Origin: Streptomyces griseus subsp. griseus
GTDB lineage: Bacteria > Actinomycetota > Actinomycetes > Streptomycetales > Streptomycetaceae
Reading direction: 5' to 3'
Assembly: GCF_000720255.1 (NCBI RefSeq)
Contig: NZ_JOJE01000048.1
Span: 1 to 64,000, forward strand
Length of the DNA stretch: 64,000 nucleotides
Position numbers and translations under genes: made by a program. Every line of letters starts with the position of its first letter. Within the stretch, counting starts at the first letter, position 1. Below the pieces are notes generated by a model. That model was not told the origin of the DNA, made no database searches, and saw only the letters and a list, made by a program, of their open reading frames with translations. Positions 61,800 through 64,000 of the stretch are shown one piece after another.

Positions 61800-62378
61800 G
61801 ACCTCTTCTCTTGGATCTACCGCTCCACCCTCTCGCTCTCGTCCGGGAGAGTGATCGACGCCTGCGTCCTGCCGCTCCCCTCGGGCGGCTACCGCATGTG
61901 GTACAAGGACGAGGCCGATCACGCGCACACCTACGCGGCGGACAGCGCAGACCTGGCGCAGTGGACCGTCCGGGGCCCCGCCGTCGAGTGCTCGGCGCAC
62001 GAAGGCCCGAACGTCTTCGAGCTCGGCGGCAGTTACTGGATGCTCGTCGACGAATGGCACGGCTTGCGGGTTCTGCGCTCGCGGGACCTGGAGACATGGG
62101 AACCGCAGGGACTCATTCTCGACCGCCCGGGGCAGGGCACGGACGACGCGACGTATGGATTCCACGCCGATGTCGTCACCAGCGAACTCGGCGCCTTCTT
62201 CTTCTACTTCACACACCCCGGACGAACCGACGAGGGCGCCGTACGGCACGGCGACCACAACGACCGCCGAAGCTCGATCCAGGTCGCCCGCCTGCGGGTG
62301 AACGGAGACACCCTCGTGTGCGACCGCGACGAAGCCCTCGAGGCCCCCATCCTGCCTCTCGAAGGGCCGGTCCGATGA
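61800..62378 (+). pseudogene. GH43-like five-bladed propeller glycosidase, C-terminal part
   Basis: The frame begins abruptly at FSWIYRSTLS and reads VLPLPSGGYRMWYKDE, WTVRGPAVECSAHEGPNVFE, YWMLVDEWHGLRVLRSRDLE and TWEPQGLIL. This is typical of GH43/GH32-like propellers, and it stops at 62378. The N-terminal blades and start are absent; a GTG at 61851 could start a shortened product. It abuts the oppositely oriented dehydratase remnant. Confidence 0.66.
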
Positions 62379-62475
62379 CACGAGTCCAGCGCCGTCGGTT
62401 CCCGCGAGGCCGGCGCCCGCCCTTCCCCCTGTCCGCAGGAAGCGCAGGCGTCCGTCCTTGGGAAGGCGGGGCTGG

Positions 62476-64000
62476 TCATGCGGCTCCGCCCCGGGTTTCC
62501 CCTCCGACTGCTTCCTCGTCGCGGGTGCCGTCCGCGGCCGAGTCGGAGCGGGCCGAGCCGAAGCGGAAGGAGGAGAGGCGGAAGTCACCGTGCAGCGTCA
62601 GCCGCAGGTCGTGGACACCGTCGCCGGGCACGGTCGCGTCGGCGGTCACCGTCGCCCAGGTGTAGCGGCTGCCCGTCGCCGGTACGGCCGACTCGGCCAG
62701 GAGCTGATCGCCGGCCCGGACCTCGATGCGTGCCTCACCGGACCCGTCGCCCTCGCGAGCGACCTCCGCCTCGAAACGGGCGGAGCCGGACAGGTCGACG
62801 GAGTCGAACAGCAGGGTGGCGGGGCGCGCGGGATCGGTCGGGGTGACCGCGTCGCCGGCGACGCGGGTGGCGTCGACGAGCGTGACGTTCGCATGGTCGT
62901 CGAAGTCGGCTGCCCGGCTGCGCCGGCCGACCACCACCCGGGGGGCCGGGGCCGCGCCGGTCACCGTCAACGATGCGGTCAGGACGACGTGTTCGGCGGA
63001 GCGGGCGATGAGGACCTCGTAGGCGCCGGGGTCCACGGTGAACGCGCCCGTGGCGACGTCCCAGTGCGCGAACCGCTCGATCGGCAGCCGGAAGGTCAGT
63101 TCCCGGCTCTCGCCGGGGGCGAGCCGTACCTTGCGGAAGTCGGCGAGCCGCAGCCGGGGCGCCTGGTAGCGCGCGTCCAGCGCCCGGACGTAGAGCTGGA
63201 CCACCTCGCTGCCGGGCCGGTCGCCGGTGTTGGTCAGCGTCACCGAGACGTCGAGTGCGCCGTCCCGCGCCGGCGTCGACGTGGACAGCCGCAGGTCGCT
63301 GTGGGCGAAGGCGGTGTAGGACAGGCCGTGGCCGAAGGCGTACCGGGGTGCGCCGCGGTGGTACTGGTAGGTCCAGCCCGCCTTGATGACGTCGTAGTCG
63401 AGGGGGTGCGGGAGTTCGTCGTCGCCCCGGTACCAGGTCTGGGGCAGTCGGCCGGTGGGATCGGCCTCCCCAAGCAGTACGGCGGCCAGCGCGCCGCCTG
63501 TTTCCTGCCCGCCGTGGGAGGTCCACACCACGGCGGGCAGGTACTCGTCGGCCCAGTCGAGGGCGTAGGGGTAACTGCTCATGACGATCAGGGCGGTCTC
63601 CGGGCGGACCTCGGCGACCGCGCGCAGCAGCGCCTCCTGGGTGCCGGGCAGCGCGATGCCCGTACGGTCCTCGGTCTCGCGGCCGTTGATGAGCGGGTGG
63701 TTGCCGAGGACGACGATCGCGATGTCGGCGGCCTCGGCGGCCGTGCGGGCTTCGGCAGTGCCGTCCCGCAGCAGCTCCCGCCGCCAGCGTTCGGCGGCCT
63801 GCGGGGTCTCGGCGGTGACGGATACCCGGCCGTCCGCGGGGTCGACGACCGCGTAGCGACCGGTGAGGACGTTGCGCAGCAGCACACTGTCGGCGTCGTC
63901 GGCCGGGTCGGGCTCCAGGACGAAAGTCTCGTTGATGAACCAGGTCTTGATGACCTCGCGGTCCGCGACGAGCGAGTCGTCGTCCTTGCGGCTGAGACAG
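62476..64000 (-). CDS. GH3 beta-glycosidase, C-terminal part (cut by window end)
   Basis: The frame is open to the window edge. Visible parts are the GH3 C-terminal alpha/beta domain (AEAADIAIVVLGNHPLINGRE, RTGIALPGTQEALLRAVA, WTSHGGQETGGALAAVLLGE, AFGHGLSYTAFAHSDLRL). A fibronectin-III-like domain follows (VSVTLTNTGDRPGSEVVQLY), and a C-terminal 150-residue beta-rich module like CBM6 (FDSVDLSGSARFEAEVARE). The nucleophile-bearing barrel lies outside the window. Likely a beta-glucosidase or beta-xylosidase. Confidence 0.83.
   Translation of the reverse strand, partial: CLSRKDDDSLVADREVIKTWFINETFVLEPDPADDADSVLLRNVLTGRYAVVDPADGRVSVTAETPQAAERWRRELLRDGTAEARTAAEAADIAIVVLGNHPLINGRETEDRTGIALPGTQEALLRAVAEVRPETALIVMSSYPYALDWADEYLPAVVWTSHGGQETGGALAAVLLGEADPTGRLPQTWYRGDDELPHPLDYDVIKAGWTYQYHRGAPRYAFGHGLSYTAFAHSDLRLSTSTPARDGALDVSVTLTNTGDRPGSEVVQLYVRALDARYQAPRLRLADFRKVRLAPGESRELTFRLPIERFAHWDVATGAFTVDPGAYEVLIARSAEHVVLTASLTVTGAAPAPRVVVGRRSRAADFDDHANVTLVDATRVAGDAVTPTDPARPATLLFDSVDLSGSARFEAEVAREGDGSGEARIEVRAGDQLLAESAVPATGSRYTWATVTADATVPGDGVHDLRLTLHGDFRLSSFRFGSARSDSAADGTRDEEAVGGETRGGAA

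Noticed and set aside
1..64000. CRISPR arrays, tRNA or rRNA genes, and a secondary-metabolite gene cluster
   Set aside because: No regularly spaced repeats, no convincing tRNA TPsiC/anticodon pattern outside coding DNA, no rRNA, and no PKS/NRPS/terpene synthase motifs were seen.

Overview
The window looks like a piece of a Streptomyces (or close relative) chromosome. Base composition is very GC-rich, codons end in G or C, GTG starts are common, and ATGA/GTGA 4-nt overlaps link operon genes. Streptomyces-type families dominate: multidomain SpoIIE phosphatases with ATPase modules, MerR/HxlR/MarR/ArsR regulators, and secreted glycosidases with ricin-type lectin tails. There are no rRNA, tRNA or core ribosomal genes. 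Short gene remnants and deletion scars are frequent, so this reads as accessory, arm-like DNA rather than core chromosome.

The strongest theme is L-fucose, spread over most of the window. A ribose-type ABC transporter (permease 25713-26756, ATPase 26759-28351, lipoprotein binding protein 28488-29414) diverges from a catabolic operon. That operon encodes a fumarylacetoacetate-hydrolase-type enzyme (30011-30862), an L-fuconate dehydratase (30859-), a short-chain dehydrogenase (to 32867) and an aldo/keto reductase of the fucose dehydrogenase type (32864-33880). Together they match the non-phosphorylating route fucose, fuconolactone, fuconate, 2-keto-3-deoxyfuconate, 2,4-diketo acid, pyruvate plus lactate. 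A secreted GH95 alpha-L-fucosidase with a lectin domain (50452-53346) faces a second, close paralogue of the binding protein (53477-54517). A second SDR plus aldo/keto reductase pair opens the window (1-1076), beside a secreted beta-helix protein resembling GH141 (1312-4428). Two parts of this system look damaged. The binding protein beside the transporter lacks about 41 residues covering sugar-contact segments that its paralogue keeps. The dehydratase and SDR genes are joined out of frame.

Layout. 1-4.5 kb: SDR/AKR pair and beta-helix protein. 4.6-7.0 kb: PAS-GAF-SpoIIE-ATPase regulator. 7.2-14.2 kb: thiol/metallo-hydrolase genes, a secreted BNR protein, a secreted EEP-jacalin protein, and MarR and AraC regulators. 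14.2-16.4 kb: two 5'-truncated genes abutting head to head. 16.4-24 kb: an unknown protein, an MpaB-type oxygenase, a second SpoIIE regulator, Lrp, HxlR, thioesterase and a ProA-like dehydrogenase. 24-25.6 kb: remnants and a truncated alpha/beta hydrolase. 25.7-33.9 kb: fucose transport and catabolism. 33.9-40.1 kb: TetR-EamA exporter pair and a USP/CBS-BON/PPDK group of the dormancy (DosR/OsdR-like) kind. 40.4-48.6 kb: flavodoxin-like reductase, ArsR and MFS genes (each with one frameshift), MerR with erythromycin esterase, a LuxR remnant, an LLM oxidoreductase and an MFS transporter. 49.1-55.1 kb: DNA-glycosylase-like protein, GH95, second binding protein and a GH95 remnant. 55.3-60.7 kb: quinone-reductase-like enzyme, XRE regulator, ECF sigma factor with a beta-propeller membrane partner, and an unknown protein. 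60.8-64 kb: IS5 remnant, broken galactonate-dehydratase-like gene, GH43-like fragment and a GH3 enzyme running off the end.

Many small lesions recur: single-base frameshifts, an in-frame amber codon, and head-to-head truncations. They may be real decay of an accessory arm or, for the single-base ones, sequencing error. The sequence alone cannot decide this.
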